Positions 16,872 to 27,049 of a DNA stretch of 64,000 nucleotides are shown here, one piece after another (positions within the stretch are counted from its first letter, which is position 1; every line of letters starts with the position of its first letter). Origin of the DNA: Mycobacterium sp. WUMAC-067 (GTDB lineage Bacteria; Actinomycetota; Actinomycetes; Mycobacteriales; Mycobacteriaceae). The position numbers and the translations under genes are program-made. The stretch covers positions 62,001-126,000 of the forward strand of contig NZ_JAEKMI010000002.1 of the NCBI RefSeq assembly GCF_020217485.1, read 5' to 3'. The notes beneath the pieces were generated by a model. It was not told where the DNA came from. It worked only from the letters and a program-made list of their open reading frames with translations, and searched no databases.

Positions 16872-19489
16872 AGCTGCACCGATTGATCCTGACGAACTAC
16901 CGCGGCATCTCGCACCGGGAAATCGAATTCCCCGACCACGGCGTCGTGGTGGTGTGCGGCGCCAACGAGATCGGCAAGTCGTCGATGATCGAGGCCCTGG
17001 ATCTGCTGCTGGAGTCCCGGGATCGCTCGACGAAGAAGGAAGTCAAGCAGGTCAAGCCCACTCACAGCGACGTGGGCTCCGAGGTGTCCGCCGAGATCAG
17101 CTGTGGCCCCTACCGTTTCGTCTATCGCAAGCGGTTTCACAAGAAATGCGAAACGGAGCTGACGGTCATCTCGCCGTGCCGCGAACAACTGACCGGCGAC
17201 GAAGCCCACGAACGGGTCCGGGCGATGCTGGCCGAGACGGTGGACAGCGACCTGTGGCATGCCCAGCGCGTGCTGCAGTCGGCGTCGACGACCGCGGTGG
17301 ATTTGTCCGGGTGCGACGCGCTGTCGCGCGCGCTCGATGTCGCCGCCGGTGACAGCGGCGGCCTCTGCGGCACCGAGCCGTTGCTGATCGAGCGAATCGA
17401 CACCGAATATGCACGGTATTTCACGCCGACCGGGCGTCCGACGGGGCAGTGGGCCGCCGCGATTGCCCGGCTGGCCGATGCGGAGGCCGCGGTCGCCGAG
17501 TGCGCGGCCGCCGTCGCCGAGGTCGATGACCGCGTGTCTCGTCACGCCGTCTTGACCGAGCAGGTGGCCGACTTCTCCCAGCGGCGCATCGCCGCCGGCC
17601 CGCGAGTCGCGGCCGCGCAGGAAGCGGCCGACAAGATCGCGGAGCTCACCGCGCAGCGGCGCGAAGCCCAGTTGATGGCCGCCGCGGCGGAAGCCACCAG
17701 CGCGGCGGCGGGCGCCGCCCACGCCGGACGCTTGCAGCTGCTCGCCGAAATCGACACCCGCGCTGGCACTGTCGCCGAAACGGAAGCCCACGCGCACCAA
17801 GCCGCGGCCGCGCACTCGGCGGCGCGTGCGGAGGCGGAGGCGTGCGACGCCACGCTCCAGCGGGCCACCCAGGTGCTGGCCGACCTGCAGTGCCGGGTCG
17901 ACGCCGCACGGCGCGCCGTCGACCGGCTCGCCGACCGCGAGGAGGCCGACCGGTTGAGCGCCCGGCTGGCCAGGGTCGATGCCATCGAGCGGGATCGTGA
18001 GCGAATCTGCGCCGAGCTCAGCACGATCGCCGTCACCGAGGAAGTGCTGCGCCGAATCGAGGACGCCGCCGCCGCGGTCGATCGCATCGGCGACCAGTTG
18101 GCGTCGACGTCGGCGGCGGTCGAATTCACCGCCTCCGCCGACATTCACCTCGTGGTCGGCGGCGAACGGATCACCTTGGCGGCGGGGCAAAGCTGGTCGA
18201 CCACCGCCGCCGGGCCCACCGTCGTCGAGTTCCCCGATGTCCTGACCGCCCGGGTCACCCCGGGCGCCACCACGCTGGATATTCACGCGAAACACGCCGC
18301 GGCACAACAAGAAATGACCACGGCGCTGGCAGCGGGCGAGGTGGCCGATCTCGCCGCCGCGCGCTCGGCCGACCGGCGACGCCGCGAGCTGCAAAGCACC
18401 CGCGATCAGCTCAGCGCCACCCTGGCCGGTTTGTGCGGCGACGAAGTGATCGAGGAGATGCGCTCGCGCCTGGCGCAGCTTCGCGCCGAACACCCGGCCG
18501 AACCGGAGCCGGGCGCCACGGACATCGGCGCTGCCCGCGCCGAACTCGACGCGGCCCGACAGGGTCACGCGGCCGCATCGAGCGACTGCGAGGCTCGCCG
18601 TCAGGCCGCCACCACCGCCGCCGCGGCACTGGCCGAATTATCAACCCGGACAAGCGTTCTGCAGAACACGTTGGAAGCCCAACGCGCCGAGCTCCAGGCG
18701 GCCGCGGCCCGGCTGGACACCGAACGCGCCTCGGTCAGCGACGAGGAACTGGCGGCATCGGCGGACTCGGCGTTGCGGGCCCGGCAGGCCGCCGAACAAC
18801 GGCTCGGCGAGCTCGACGCCGCCTTGGCCGCCGCGTCCCCCGAAGCGGTAGCCGCCGAATTGGCCGAGGCCACAAAGGAAGCCGAGTCGTTGCAGGAGCG
18901 CTACGAAGAAGCCGCCCGCGCGTTGCGCGAGATCACCATCGAACTCTCGGTGTTCGGCAGCGAGGGGCGCCAGGGCAAGCTGGACGCCGCGGAAACGGAA
19001 CGCGAGCACGCCGCCACGGAGCACAGGCAGATCGGCGGGCGGGCCCGGGCCGCGCAACTGCTGCGCTCGGTCATGACGCGCCACCGCGACACCACCCGGC
19101 GACGCTACGTCGAGCCCTATCGCGCGGAGCTGCAGCGGCTCGGCCGTCCCGTGTTCGGCCCCAGCTTCGAGGTCGACATCGACAGCGACCTGTGCATCCG
19201 TAGCCGCACGCTCAACGGCATCACGGTGCCCTACGAATCCTTGTCCGGCGGCGCCAAGGAGCAACTCGGCATCCTGGCCCGGCTGGCCGGCGCCGCCCTG
19301 GTCGCCAAGGAGGACGCCGTCCCGGTGGTCGTCGACGACGCACTGGGTTTCACCGACCCCGACCGGCTGGCCAAGATGGGGCAGTTGTTCGACAGCGTCG
19401 GCACTCACGGCCAGGTGATCGTGCTGACCTGCAGTCCCGACCGGTACGACGGTGTCCGGGGCGCACACCGCATCGACCTCAGCGCCTAA
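16868..19489 (+). CDS. SbcC/Rad50-like SMC ATPase (Rv1278-like)
   Basis: 873 residues from GTG 16868, overlapping the upstream TGA. N-terminal Walker A GANEIGKSS near residue 38, a long Ala/Glu/Arg-rich coiled coil (roughly 200-750) interrupted near 420-460 by a short non-helical stretch, then a C-terminal ABC signature LSGGAKEQ and Walker B VPVVVDDALGFTD. This SMC layout with the adjacent Mre11-like nuclease indicates an SbcCD-type complex in DNA repair. No CxxC zinc hook is obvious in the middle, unlike Rad50/SbcC. Length equals M. tuberculosis Rv1278 within two residues as recalled. Confidence 0.88.
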   Translation: MKLHRLILTNYRGISHREIEFPDHGVVVVCGANEIGKSSMIEALDLLLESRDRSTKKEVKQVKPTHSDVGSEVSAEISCGPYRFVYRKRFHKKCETELTVISPCREQLTGDEAHERVRAMLAETVDSDLWHAQRVLQSASTTAVDLSGCDALSRALDVAAGDSGGLCGTEPLLIERIDTEYARYFTPTGRPTGQWAAAIARLADAEAAVAECAAAVAEVDDRVSRHAVLTEQVADFSQRRIAAGPRVAAAQEAADKIAELTAQRREAQLMAAAAEATSAAAGAAHAGRLQLLAEIDTRAGTVAETEAHAHQAAAAHSAARAEAEACDATLQRATQVLADLQCRVDAARRAVDRLADREEADRLSARLARVDAIERDRERICAELSTIAVTEEVLRRIEDAAAAVDRIGDQLASTSAAVEFTASADIHLVVGGERITLAAGQSWSTTAAGPTVVEFPDVLTARVTPGATTLDIHAKHAAAQQEMTTALAAGEVADLAAARSADRRRRELQSTRDQLSATLAGLCGDEVIEEMRSRLAQLRAEHPAEPEPGATDIGAARAELDAARQGHAAASSDCEARRQAATTAAAALAELSTRTSVLQNTLEAQRAELQAAAARLDTERASVSDEELAASADSALRARQAAEQRLGELDAALAAASPEAVAAELAEATKEAESLQERYEEAARALREITIELSVFGSEGRQGKLDAAETEREHAATEHRQIGGRARAAQLLRSVMTRHRDTTRRRYVEPYRAELQRLGRPVFGPSFEVDIDSDLCIRSRTLNGITVPYESLSGGAKEQLGILARLAGAALVAKEDAVPVVVDDALGFTDPDRLAKMGQLFDSVGTHGQVIVLTCSPDRYDGVRGAHRIDLSA

Positions 19490-19584
19490 CCCGGGCGGCT
19501 GACCTCAACCGATACGGCCGGCGTGACGACTCGTCACCGCCGGATGCGCTGCCTGCAGAATGGGACCATGGCGGTCCGACACGA

Positions 19585-20829
19585 ATGACCATGAACGCGA
19601 AGCGCAGCCGGGTGCAGCAGAAGCTGGCGGAATTGCCCGGCGTGCGCGCCGTGCGCCGGCCGATCTCGCCCCACAGCGCCGAAGAGTTCGATCTGTACTA
19701 CCTGCGCACGGGCCGCAAATCCCCCCACCCGCTGGTCATCATCCCCGGCGGGCCGGGGGTCGCGTCGGTGCAGATGTACCGGGGGCTGCGCAGGCGCGCC
19801 GCGGCGGCCGGTCTCGACGTCATCATGATCGAACACCGCGGGGTGGGGATGTCGCGCCACGACGATTCGGGTGCCGATCTGCCCCCGCAGGCGATGACGG
19901 TGAATCAGGTGGTCGACGACGTGGCGGCGGTGCTCGACGACGCCCACGCGGACGCGGCCGACATCTACGGCGCCTCCTACGGCACCTACATCGCGGCCGG
20001 GGTCGGTGTGCGCCATCCCGACCGCGTACACGGGATGGTGCTCGATTCGCCACTGCTGTCGCGGCACGACATCGTCATCGTGCGACGGGCGATCCGCCGA
20101 CTGCTGCTCAAAGGCGATAGTCCCGAAACCGCCGCATTGGCACCGAAAATGCGCAAACTCGTCGACGCCGGCGTCATGACCCCGGCGGCAACGCATGTCG
20201 TCGCGACCATTTACGGCTATGGTGGGGCAGCACTGCTCGAGCGTCAACTCGACCTGTTGCTGGAGCGCCGAAAACTCTTGTGGTGGGCGCTATCCCGGTT
20301 CACCACCCTGAGCAACCTGCCGTACCGCTACGAGGAAGACCTGGTGAGCCGCATCGCGTTCCGCGAGCTGGACTACGCGGCCGAACCCGACGGCCTGCCG
20401 CTGGATCCCGCGGTGGCCGAACGCGAATCACGCACGCAGCGGGTGTCGTTCGAGGACGAGCCCTATGACCTGCCCGCCGAAATGCCGAATTTCAACTGGC
20501 CCACCGCGGTGATTTCCGGCGGCCGTGACCTCATCACCCCGCCCGCGGTGGCCGAACGCGTGGCAGCGCTGCTGCCCAGCGCGGTGCTCGTGAGCCTGCC
20601 AAGCATGGCGCACAGCGCGCTGGATTTTCGTGAGCCCGTCGCGCTCGCCGCCGCCGACGCCGTTGGGCGCGGTGACCTGGATGGCCTTGCCGCCCAAGCG
20701 TCGTCGCTGGACGCGCTTCCGCCGCGCCCCGAGGTGCGCCTGCTGTGGAAGTTGGTCGGGACGGCGGCCGCCGCCGAAGGGGCGCTGCCGATCCCGTCGC
20801 GGCTGCTGCGGCGGCTCAACTCCGCGTGA
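19585..20829 (+). CDS. Alpha/beta hydrolase (proline iminopeptidase-like)
   Basis: 414 residues from ATG 19585 (ATG 19591 also possible). IIPGGPG near residue 52 is the oxyanion-hole motif, EHRGVGMS follows, GASYGTY near 131 carries the nucleophile Ser, GGRDLI gives the acid Asp and SMAHSALD the His, so the triad is complete. The family includes proline iminopeptidases and related hydrolases; the substrate is unknown. M. tuberculosis has a GMC-type oxidoreductase (Rv1279) at this place, so this is a replacement. The 3' end overlaps the convergent oppA by 14 bases (20816-20829). A six-codon frame (ATG 19568 to TGA 19588) overlaps its start as ATGA. Confidence 0.85.
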   Translation: MTMNAKRSRVQQKLAELPGVRAVRRPISPHSAEEFDLYYLRTGRKSPHPLVIIPGGPGVASVQMYRGLRRRAAAAGLDVIMIEHRGVGMSRHDDSGADLPPQAMTVNQVVDDVAAVLDDAHADAADIYGASYGTYIAAGVGVRHPDRVHGMVLDSPLLSRHDIVIVRRAIRRLLLKGDSPETAALAPKMRKLVDAGVMTPAATHVVATIYGYGGAALLERQLDLLLERRKLLWWALSRFTTLSNLPYRYEEDLVSRIAFRELDYAAEPDGLPLDPAVAERESRTQRVSFEDEPYDLPAEMPNFNWPTAVISGGRDLITPPAVAERVAALLPSAVLVSLPSMAHSALDFREPVALAAADAVGRGDLDGLAAQASSLDALPPRPEVRLLWKLVGTAAAAEGALPIPSRLLRRLNSA

Positions 20830-22492
20830 AACCGATGGCGGTGTAGTCCAGGTCGCCGAGGCCGGCCGCGCCGAAGTTGGCCAGCGTGCTGCGCACCGCG
20901 ACATCGCCGGGCGATTGGGTGAGCGGGAGGCTGAACCCCTCCGCCCAGATGAGTTTGTCGAGGTCGTTGGCCAGCGCCCGCGCCTTGTCGGGGTCGAGTT
21001 CTTCCAGGGTCCGCTCGATGGCGGCGTCGATCTGCGGGCTGCCGATCTTGCCGAAGTTGCTCTCCCCATCGGATTTGTAGATCTGGGTCAGCCCCGAGAG
21101 CGGGAAAGCGTCTCCGAGCCAACCGAATTGGGCGAGATCGAAGTCTCCGACGTTGACGTAGTTGGTGAAGAAGCCGCTGCCCGCCCGGGCGACGAGTTCG
21201 AGCTTGACGCCGATTTGGGCGAGGCTGTGCTGGGTGATCTGGGCGAACTGTCGGCTGCCCTGGGCGTCGTAGAACAAATCACGAATGACCAGCTGTCGAC
21301 CGTCCTTCTCCCGGAACTGGCCGACCTGCCGCCAGCCCAGGGCGTCGAGCTCGCGTTTGGCGGCGGCCGGGTCGTAGGGAACCACGGCGGCGTTGTCCTG
21401 GTAGCCCTTCTGGCCCGCGACGTAAATGTGATTGCCCAGCGCCACCGGGTCACTGGTGAGGCCATATTGGACCACCTTGGCGATGGTCTGCCGGTCGATG
21501 CCCTTGGACACCGCGACCCGCAACGCCTTGTCGGCCAGGATCGACCCCGGCGCGCCGTTGAACGTGATGTGAGACCAGGCCGGGCCCGGGGCGCGCCGGA
21601 TCGTGATTCCCTTGGCGCGCTGCGCGATGGTCAGTTGATCGATCGTGCCGACCCCGGCGGCGTCGATCGTGTTGTTTTGCAGCGCCGGCAGCCGCGCGGC
21701 GTCGTCGAGCACCAAGTAGGTGATGCTGTCCAGGCGGGGCCGCGGACCCCACCATCTCGGGTTGCGACTCAACACAATCCGCTGGGTCGTCCGATCCAAC
21801 GACGATGCGACGAACGGGCCGCTCGACGGGCCCGGCCCGTCGAGCTGGCCCTTGTTGAACGCCTCCGGGGTGGCGGTCATGCTCTTGGGCAGCAGCATCC
21901 CGTTGCCGGCGAACATGCCGCGCCACTCCGCGTACGGCTTGGCGAAGGTCATGACGGCCTGCCGGTCGTCGACCCCGCGGGTTACCGAGGCGACGCGGTC
22001 GGCGCCGCTGGGCCCGGCGATCTCGAAATTCTTGTCGGCGCCGCTCAGGGCGTGCACCTGGCTCGCGATGTCCTCCCAGGTGATCGGTGTGCCGTCCGAC
22101 CACACCGCGTGGGGGTTGATCGTGTAGGTCACCACTTGCGGTGCGGTGCCGGTCAGTTCGATGCTGGTGAAGTAGTTGGTGTCGACCGTCGTCGAGCCGT
22201 CCGGCCCGATGATGAAGGCGCGCGGCAAGGTGGCCTTCATCATCGCGGCGACCTCGGCCGAATTGCCGTCGATGTGCAAGATGTTGAAGTTAGGCGGGAA
22301 CGCGGTGAGCGCGAGCCGCAGGTCGCCACCGTCTTGCAGGGTCGCCGGATCGTGCGGATTGATGTCGCTGGTCGAGCCGATGCGCGCGTTTTGACCCGTC
22401 TCCGGAATCACGTTGATCGCCGGTGAGCAGCCCGGCAGCGCCAGCGCCATCGTGAAAAGCGCTGCCGCGAACCGGATGCCGCGGTTAGACAC
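20816..22492 (-). CDS. oppA: Oligopeptide ABC transporter substrate-binding lipoprotein
   Basis: 558 residues from GTG 22492; an ATG at 22522 in the same frame would add 10 residues. The GTG start gives a compact signal peptide (VSNRGIR, hydrophobic core, lipobox LALPGCS) and an 8-base overlap with oppD. Family 5 extracellular solute-binding protein, closely matching M. tuberculosis OppA in [28 protein letters not shown] and [17 protein letters not shown]. It captures peptides outside the membrane for OppBCD; mycobacterial Opp has been linked to glutathione and peptide uptake. Last gene of the oppBCDA operon. Confidence 0.93.
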   Translation of the reverse strand: MSNRGIRFAAALFTMALALPGCSPAINVIPETGQNARIGSTSDINPHDPATLQDGGDLRLALTAFPPNFNILHIDGNSAEVAAMMKATLPRAFIIGPDGSTTVDTNYFTSIELTGTAPQVVTYTINPHAVWSDGTPITWEDIASQVHALSGADKNFEIAGPSGADRVASVTRGVDDRQAVMTFAKPYAEWRGMFAGNGMLLPKSMTATPEAFNKGQLDGPGPSSGPFVASSLDRTTQRIVLSRNPRWWGPRPRLDSITYLVLDDAARLPALQNNTIDAAGVGTIDQLTIAQRAKGITIRRAPGPAWSHITFNGAPGSILADKALRVAVSKGIDRQTIAKVVQYGLTSDPVALGNHIYVAGQKGYQDNAAVVPYDPAAAKRELDALGWRQVGQFREKDGRQLVIRDLFYDAQGSRQFAQITQHSLAQIGVKLELVARAGSGFFTNYVNVGDFDLAQFGWLGDAFPLSGLTQIYKSDGESNFGKIGSPQIDAAIERTLEELDPDKARALANDLDKLIWAEGFSLPLTQSPGDVAVRSTLANFGAAGLGDLDYTAIGFTRS

Positions 22493-24320
22493 GATTGCCC
22501 GGATCCGGTTGCGGCACCGCATTCAGCAGCTGCCGGGTGTATTCGTGTTGCGGGTTGGCGAAGACCTGCCGGCTGTCGCCCTGCTCGACGATCGCTCCGG
22601 CATGCATGACGACCACCTCGTGCGCGAGGTGCTTGATCACCGAAAGGTCGTGCGAGACGAACAGATAGGACAATCCGAAGGTTGCCTGCAAATCGAGCAG
22701 CAGGTTGATGATCCCGGCCTGGATGGAGACGTCGAGCGCGGAGACGGGCTCGTCGAGTGCGAGAATCTTCGGTTGCAGTGCCAGCGCACGCGCGATGCCG
22801 ATGCGCTGCTTTTGCCCGCCGGAGAACTCGGCGGGGTAGCGGATCGCGTCGGCGCGGCGCAGCCCCACGATGTCCAGCAACTCGGCGACGCGCGCGTTGG
22901 TGTGGCTCTTGTCGAACCCGTTGGCGCGCAGGGGTTCGGCGAGCAGCTCGAACACGGGCAGCCGCGGGTCCAGCGAGGCGACCGGGTCTTGGAACACGAC
23001 CTGAATGTCGCGCCGCAGCGAACGTCGACCGGCCGGGCTCAGGGTGGTGACGTCGGTGCCCAGCACCTCGATCGATCCCGATTCGGGCCCGGTGAGCTCC
23101 AGGATCTCGTGCAACGTGGTCGATTTCCCCGAACCGGACTCGCCGACGATGCCCAGGGTGCGCCCCTGACGCAATTCGAAGCTGACACCGTCGACCGCGC
23201 GGACCTCGCCGACACTGCGGCGCAACACGCCCTGCGTCAGTCGGTAGGTCTTGGTCAGGTCACGCACCCGGACGACGACCGACGAATCACCGGATTCCGC
23301 CGCATGGGCTTCGGTGCTGACGCCGTAGATGTCCGCGGCGCTGCGGCCCTCGACCTGGTCGGTGCGGATGCAGGCCGCCCGATGATCGGCGCCGACGGAC
23401 AGCAATTCCGGCTCCTCGAGCCGACATTCGTCGATGGCAAGCGGGCAGCGCGGGGCGAAGGGACAGCCGGGATCCAGGCCGGCCAACGACGGCGGTGCGC
23501 CGGGGATCGGCACCAGCCGGGTGCCCTGTGCGGCGTCCAGGCGCGGAACCGAGCCCAACAGCCCGACGGTGTAGGGCATGCGGCGGTCCCGGTAAAGCGT
23601 GTGCACGTCGGCGGATTCGACGACCCGTCCCGCGTACATCACCAGCGCCCGGTCGGCGAACTCGGCGACCACACCGAGGTCGTGCGTGATGATCAGCACC
23701 CCGGCTCCGGTGACGTCGCGTGCGGTTTTGAGGACCTCGAGGATCTGCGCCTGCACGGTGACATCGAGTGCGGTGGTGGGCTCGTCGCAGATCAACAAGT
23801 CGGGGTCGTTGGCGATCGCGATCGCGATGACGACCCGTTGCCGTTCGCCGCCGGAGAGTTCGTGCGGAAACGCGCGGGCGCGTCGCTCCGGCTGGGCGAT
23901 GCCCACCAATTCGAGCAGCTCCACCGCGCGGCGGCGGGCCGCTCTCCTTCCCACCCGCGGCTGGTGGATCTCGATCGCCTCGGCGATCTGGTCGCCGACG
24001 GTGTAGACGGGCGTCAGCGCCGACATCGGATCCTGGAACACCATGCCGACCGTCTTGCCCCGGAACCGCGACATCGCGCCGTCGTCCAGGCCCAGCAGCT
24101 CGGTGCCGTGCAACCGGACCGAGCCGCTCACCCGCGCATAGTCGGGCAACAGGCCCACCACCGCCATCGCGGAAACGGACTTGCCCGAACCTGATTCGCC
24201 GACCATGGCGACGACTTCTCCCGGTCCGACGCGGTAGCTGACGCCGCGCACCGCGGTCACCGGGTCGCCGCCGGTTGCGAAGGTCACGGCCAGGTCGGTC
24301 ACCTCGAGCAGGGTGCTCAT
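22485..24320 (-). CDS. oppD: Oligopeptide ABC transporter ATP-binding protein, two fused NBDs
   Basis: 611 residues from ATG 24320, overlapping the oppC stop by 4 bases. Two complete ABC ATPase domains in one chain (an OppD-OppF fusion). NBD1 has [18 protein letters not shown] and [15 protein letters not shown]2 has [18 protein letters not shown] and [12 protein letters not shown]. Between them lies the Cys-rich [14 protein letters not shown] segment typical of peptide transporter ATPases. Both sites look competent. It powers import through OppB/OppC. Confidence 0.94.
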   Translation of the reverse strand: MSTLLEVTDLAVTFATGGDPVTAVRGVSYRVGPGEVVAMVGESGSGKSVSAMAVVGLLPDYARVSGSVRLHGTELLGLDDGAMSRFRGKTVGMVFQDPMSALTPVYTVGDQIAEAIEIHQPRVGRRAARRRAVELLELVGIAQPERRARAFPHELSGGERQRVVIAIAIANDPDLLICDEPTTALDVTVQAQILEVLKTARDVTGAGVLIITHDLGVVAEFADRALVMYAGRVVESADVHTLYRDRRMPYTVGLLGSVPRLDAAQGTRLVPIPGAPPSLAGLDPGCPFAPRCPLAIDECRLEEPELLSVGADHRAACIRTDQVEGRSAADIYGVSTEAHAAESGDSSVVVRVRDLTKTYRLTQGVLRRSVGEVRAVDGVSFELRQGRTLGIVGESGSGKSTTLHEILELTGPESGSIEVLGTDVTTLSPAGRRSLRRDIQVVFQDPVASLDPRLPVFELLAEPLRANGFDKSHTNARVAELLDIVGLRRADAIRYPAEFSGGQKQRIGIARALALQPKILALDEPVSALDVSIQAGIINLLLDLQATFGLSYLFVSHDLSVIKHLAHEVVVMHAGAIVEQGDSRQVFANPQHEYTRQLLNAVPQPDPGNRV

Positions 24321-25297
24321 CGGTCGCCCCCTCGGCCCGCTGTGCTGCCGGGGTCGAGCGCGTCCCGCAGGCCGTCGCCGGTGAGGTTGGCGCACACCAA
24401 GATCAGCACCAGCACCCCGGCGGGGAACAGGAACACCCACGGGAACGTGGTCGCCGACTGGGTGCCATTGGCGATCAAGGTGCCCAGCGACACATCCGGC
24501 GGCTGAATGCCGAAACCCAGGAAGCTCAGGCCGGTTTCGGCCAGGATGGCCGACGCGACGTTGAGCGCCGCGTCGATGATCAGGATGGAAGCCACGTTGG
24601 GCACCACATGCCCGACGATGATGCGGCGACTCGATACGCCCATATACCTTGCGGCGCGGATGAATTCGCGCTCACGCAAACTCATGGTCATCCCGCGCAC
24701 CATGCGGGAACTGACCATCCAGCCGAACCCGGCCAGCAGCAGAACCAGCATCAAGATATTGGCCGAATCCTTGGTTCGCGGCGTCACGATGGCGATCAGG
24801 ATGAAGCTGGGCACCACCAACAGCAGGTCGACCACCCACATCAGCACGCGGTCGCGCCAACCGCCGAAATAGCCTGACACCGACCCGACGGTGGCGGCGA
24901 TGCCGGTGGAGATCACCGCGACACAGACACCGATCAGCATCGACTTCTGCATTCCCCGCAGGATCTGCGCCAACAGGTCTTGGCCCAGCGCGTTGGTGCC
25001 CAGCCAGTGGCGTGCGCTGGGCGGCTGCAGCAGCGCGGTGAAATCGAGGTCCTCGTAGGAATAGGGCAGCACCGCGGGCAGCGTGTAACAGCCGACGAAC
25101 AGCAGCACCAACAACGTCAGCGACGCCACCGCGAACCGGTTGCGCGCAAACCGGCGCAACACCAGCGTGCGGCGCGAGGTGAAGCCCGCCACCTCGTGAC
25201 CCGAAAACCCATGGGCGCCATCGATATCCGCCGCGGAGGTCCGTGGACGCCCCTCCTCCTCGTCGCTTCGCCCTGCATCGTCGGCGGCGCGGGTCAT
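24317..25297 (-). CDS. oppC: Oligopeptide ABC transporter permease, with repeat-derived N-terminal extension
   Basis: 326 residues from ATG 25297, which overlaps the oppB stop as ATGA. The permease body (six helices, EAA loop [20 protein letters not shown]) starts near residue 40 with [16 protein letters not shown] and closely follows M. tuberculosis OppC, which is about 35 residues shorter as recalled. The extra start ([19 protein letters not shown]...) is acidic, unlike a permease N-terminus, and is encoded by a MIRU-like repeat (25249-25297). The repeat keeps the ATGA coupling to oppB. Confidence 0.92.
   Translation of the reverse strand: MTRAADDAGRSDEEEGRPRTSAADIDGAHGFSGHEVAGFTSRRTLVLRRFARNRFAVASLTLLVLLFVGCYTLPAVLPYSYEDLDFTALLQPPSARHWLGTNALGQDLLAQILRGMQKSMLIGVCVAVISTGIAATVGSVSGYFGGWRDRVLMWVVDLLLVVPSFILIAIVTPRTKDSANILMLVLLLAGFGWMVSSRMVRGMTMSLREREFIRAARYMGVSSRRIIVGHVVPNVASILIIDAALNVASAILAETGLSFLGFGIQPPDVSLGTLIANGTQSATTFPWVFLFPAGVLVLILVCANLTGDGLRDALDPGSTAGRGGDR
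25249..25297 (-). repeat. MIRU-like repeat at the oppB/oppC junction
   Basis: On the minus strand the start of oppC contains GACGATGCAGGGCGAAGCGA followed by CGAGGAGGAGGGGCG. This matches the repeat at the prmC/tsaC junction (GACGATGCAGAGCGCAGCGA, then TGAGGAGGAGTGGCG) at most positions. It lies directly after a stop/start overlap, the position known for mycobacterial interspersed repetitive units. Confidence 0.7.
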
Positions 25298-26271
25298 GAC
25301 ACCCTGACCCGGGGATCGAGGGCCGCGTAAAACACGTCGGAGAGCAGGCCGGCCAGCAACACCACCGCGCCGGAGAACAAGGTGATGGCCGCGACGATGT
25401 TGGTGTCCTGCGTCGCGATGCCCTGCACCAGCCATTCGCCCATGCCGTGCCAGCCGAAGATCTTCTCCACGAACACCGCTCCGGTGACCAACCCGGCCAC
25501 CCCGTAGGCGAACAGGGTGGCCAGCGGGATCAGCGCGGTGCGCAAGCCGTGCTTGACCAGCGCACGCCGGCGGGTCAGCCCCTTGGCGCGCGCGGTGCGG
25601 ATGAAATCCTGGCCGAGGACGTCGAGCATCGCGTTGCGCTGATAGCGGCTGTATCCCGCCGCGGCCGCCAGCGCCAGGGTCAGCGACGGCAACACCAAAT
25701 GCCGCAGCCGGTCGAGCAACTGCGCGCCGGCCCCGCCGGACACACCCGGTGAGGTCTCCCCGGTGTAGTCGAAAATATGCAGGCCCACGGCCCAGTTCAC
25801 CCGCAGCGCGGCGAGAATCAACAGGTTGGCAATGACGAACGTCGGGGTGCTCAGGACCAGCAGAGCCACCATGGTGACGACGCGATCGCTGAGCCGGTAC
25901 TGCCGAATGGCGCCCCACGCCCCGGCCGCGATGCCCGCGGCGGTGCCCACCAGCGAACCAATGATTAACAGCCGCAGCGTCACTCCGACGCGGCGCCACA
26001 GTGACTCCCCGACGGGCTGGCCGGTGATGGTCTTGCCGAAGTCACCGCGGACGGCGTGCGAAGCCCAGTGCGCGTAGCGGATCGGTATCGGCTCGTCGAG
26101 ACCGAGCGCGTGGGCCTTGGCGTCGATGACGGCTTGTGGCGGTCGCGGATTGCGCTGCAGCAGGCTGTCCAGCGGCTTGAAAGCCACCGACGTCAGGCAA
26201 AACGTCAAAAACGATGCCAGCGCGAGCAGCACGACGTAGTTGAGCAACCGGCGCGCGAGGAACCGAGTCAT
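25294..26271 (-). CDS. oppB: Oligopeptide ABC transporter permease
   Basis: 325 residues from ATG 26271 (MTRFLARRLLNYVVLL), equal to the length recalled for M. tuberculosis OppB; an in-frame start 4 codons earlier is less likely. First helix at 10-30, then five more, with the permease coupling loop LGQDFIRTARAKGLTRRRAL facing the ATPase. First gene of oppBCDA, each joined to the next by a 4-8-base overlap. Divergent from canA with 212 bases between, which must hold both promoters. Confidence 0.94.
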   Translation of the reverse strand: MTRFLARRLLNYVVLLALASFLTFCLTSVAFKPLDSLLQRNPRPPQAVIDAKAHALGLDEPIPIRYAHWASHAVRGDFGKTITGQPVGESLWRRVGVTLRLLIIGSLVGTAAGIAAGAWGAIRQYRLSDRVVTMVALLVLSTPTFVIANLLILAALRVNWAVGLHIFDYTGETSPGVSGGAGAQLLDRLRHLVLPSLTLALAAAAGYSRYQRNAMLDVLGQDFIRTARAKGLTRRRALVKHGLRTALIPLATLFAYGVAGLVTGAVFVEKIFGWHGMGEWLVQGIATQDTNIVAAITLFSGAVVLLAGLLSDVFYAALDPRVRVS

Positions 26272-26483
26272 ACCCGTCCGCACAGCCCGCGTCGCATTGG
26301 GACAGGTTATCGAGCCGACAGCACAGCGTCGCGGGTGCAGCGCCCGGCGCGTTCGGTGACCTTTGGATCTGCTTGATTCTCATGCGTGCATCGCGTGTGA
26401 TCGGTTGTTAGCATCCACCGCGGTACCGAGCGGTGCGGCAATTGCGGCACGCCTCAGACCGCGACACTCCCGAGGAGGCTTGC

Positions 26484-26975
26484 GTGACGGTTACCGACGA
26501 TCTCCTGGCCAACAACGCCGAATATGCGAGCACTTTCAAGGGGCCGCTGCCGATGCCGCCTGGCAAACATGTGGCGGTCGTCGCGTGCATGGATGCGCGG
26601 CTCGACGTGTATCGCCTCCTCGGCCTCAACGAGGGGGAGGCCCACGTCATCCGCAACGCCGGGGGAGTCGTCACCGACGACGTCATCCGCTCGCTGGCCA
26701 TCAGCCAACGACTGTTGGGAACGCGCGAGATCATCCTGATTCACCACACCGATTGCGGGATGCTCACCTTCACCGACGATGACTTCAAGCGCGGCATCCA
26801 GGAGGAGACCGGGGTCAAGCCGTCGTGGGCGGCCGAGGCGTTTCCGGACGTCGCCGAGGACGTCCGTCAGTCGCTGCGCCGCATCGAGGGCAATCCGTTC
26901 GTCACCAAGCACGTCTCCCTGCGCGGCTTCTTCTTCGACGTCGCCACGGGCAAGCTCAACGAGGTCAAGATCTAG
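26484..26975 (+). CDS. canA: Beta-carbonic anhydrase
   Basis: 163 residues from GTG 26484, preceded by a strong GAGGAGG 6 bases upstream; same length as M. tuberculosis Rv1284. Zinc ligands Cys in ACMDARLD (about residue 35, with the Asp-Arg dyad) and HHTDCG (His88, Cys91). Interconverts CO2 and bicarbonate in the cytoplasm. The C-terminus TGKLNEVKI matches the family. It lies upstream of a region of sulfur assimilation genes but is separated from cysD by a convergent thioesterase gene. Confidence 0.94.
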   Translation: MTVTDDLLANNAEYASTFKGPLPMPPGKHVAVVACMDARLDVYRLLGLNEGEAHVIRNAGGVVTDDVIRSLAISQRLLGTREIILIHHTDCGMLTFTDDDFKRGIQEETGVKPSWAAEAFPDVAEDVRQSLRRIEGNPFVTKHVSLRGFFFDVATGKLNEVKI

Positions 26976-26982
26976 AAGCGTG

Positions 26983-27044
26983 CGCCGAGCGTGTAGCCAC
27001 GGCGAAAAATCGGCCCAATCCCCGCCACCAGTGCACGTTCGGTG
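26983..27044. terminator. 11-bp imperfect inverted repeat between convergent canA and thioesterase gene
   Basis: CGCCGAGCGTG (26983-26993) can pair with CACGTTCGGTG (27034-27044) over 11 positions, two as G-U. The arms resemble those of the repeat at 14991-15039, which also sits between convergent genes, so the two may be one element type acting as terminator. Confidence 0.45.
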
Positions 27045-27049
27045 GCCCT

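Noticed and set aside
16292-18568. Minus-strand frame of 758 codons opposite the SbcD/SbcC-like genes
   Set aside because: Composition typical of antisense frames; the plus-strand genes carry complete catalytic motifs.
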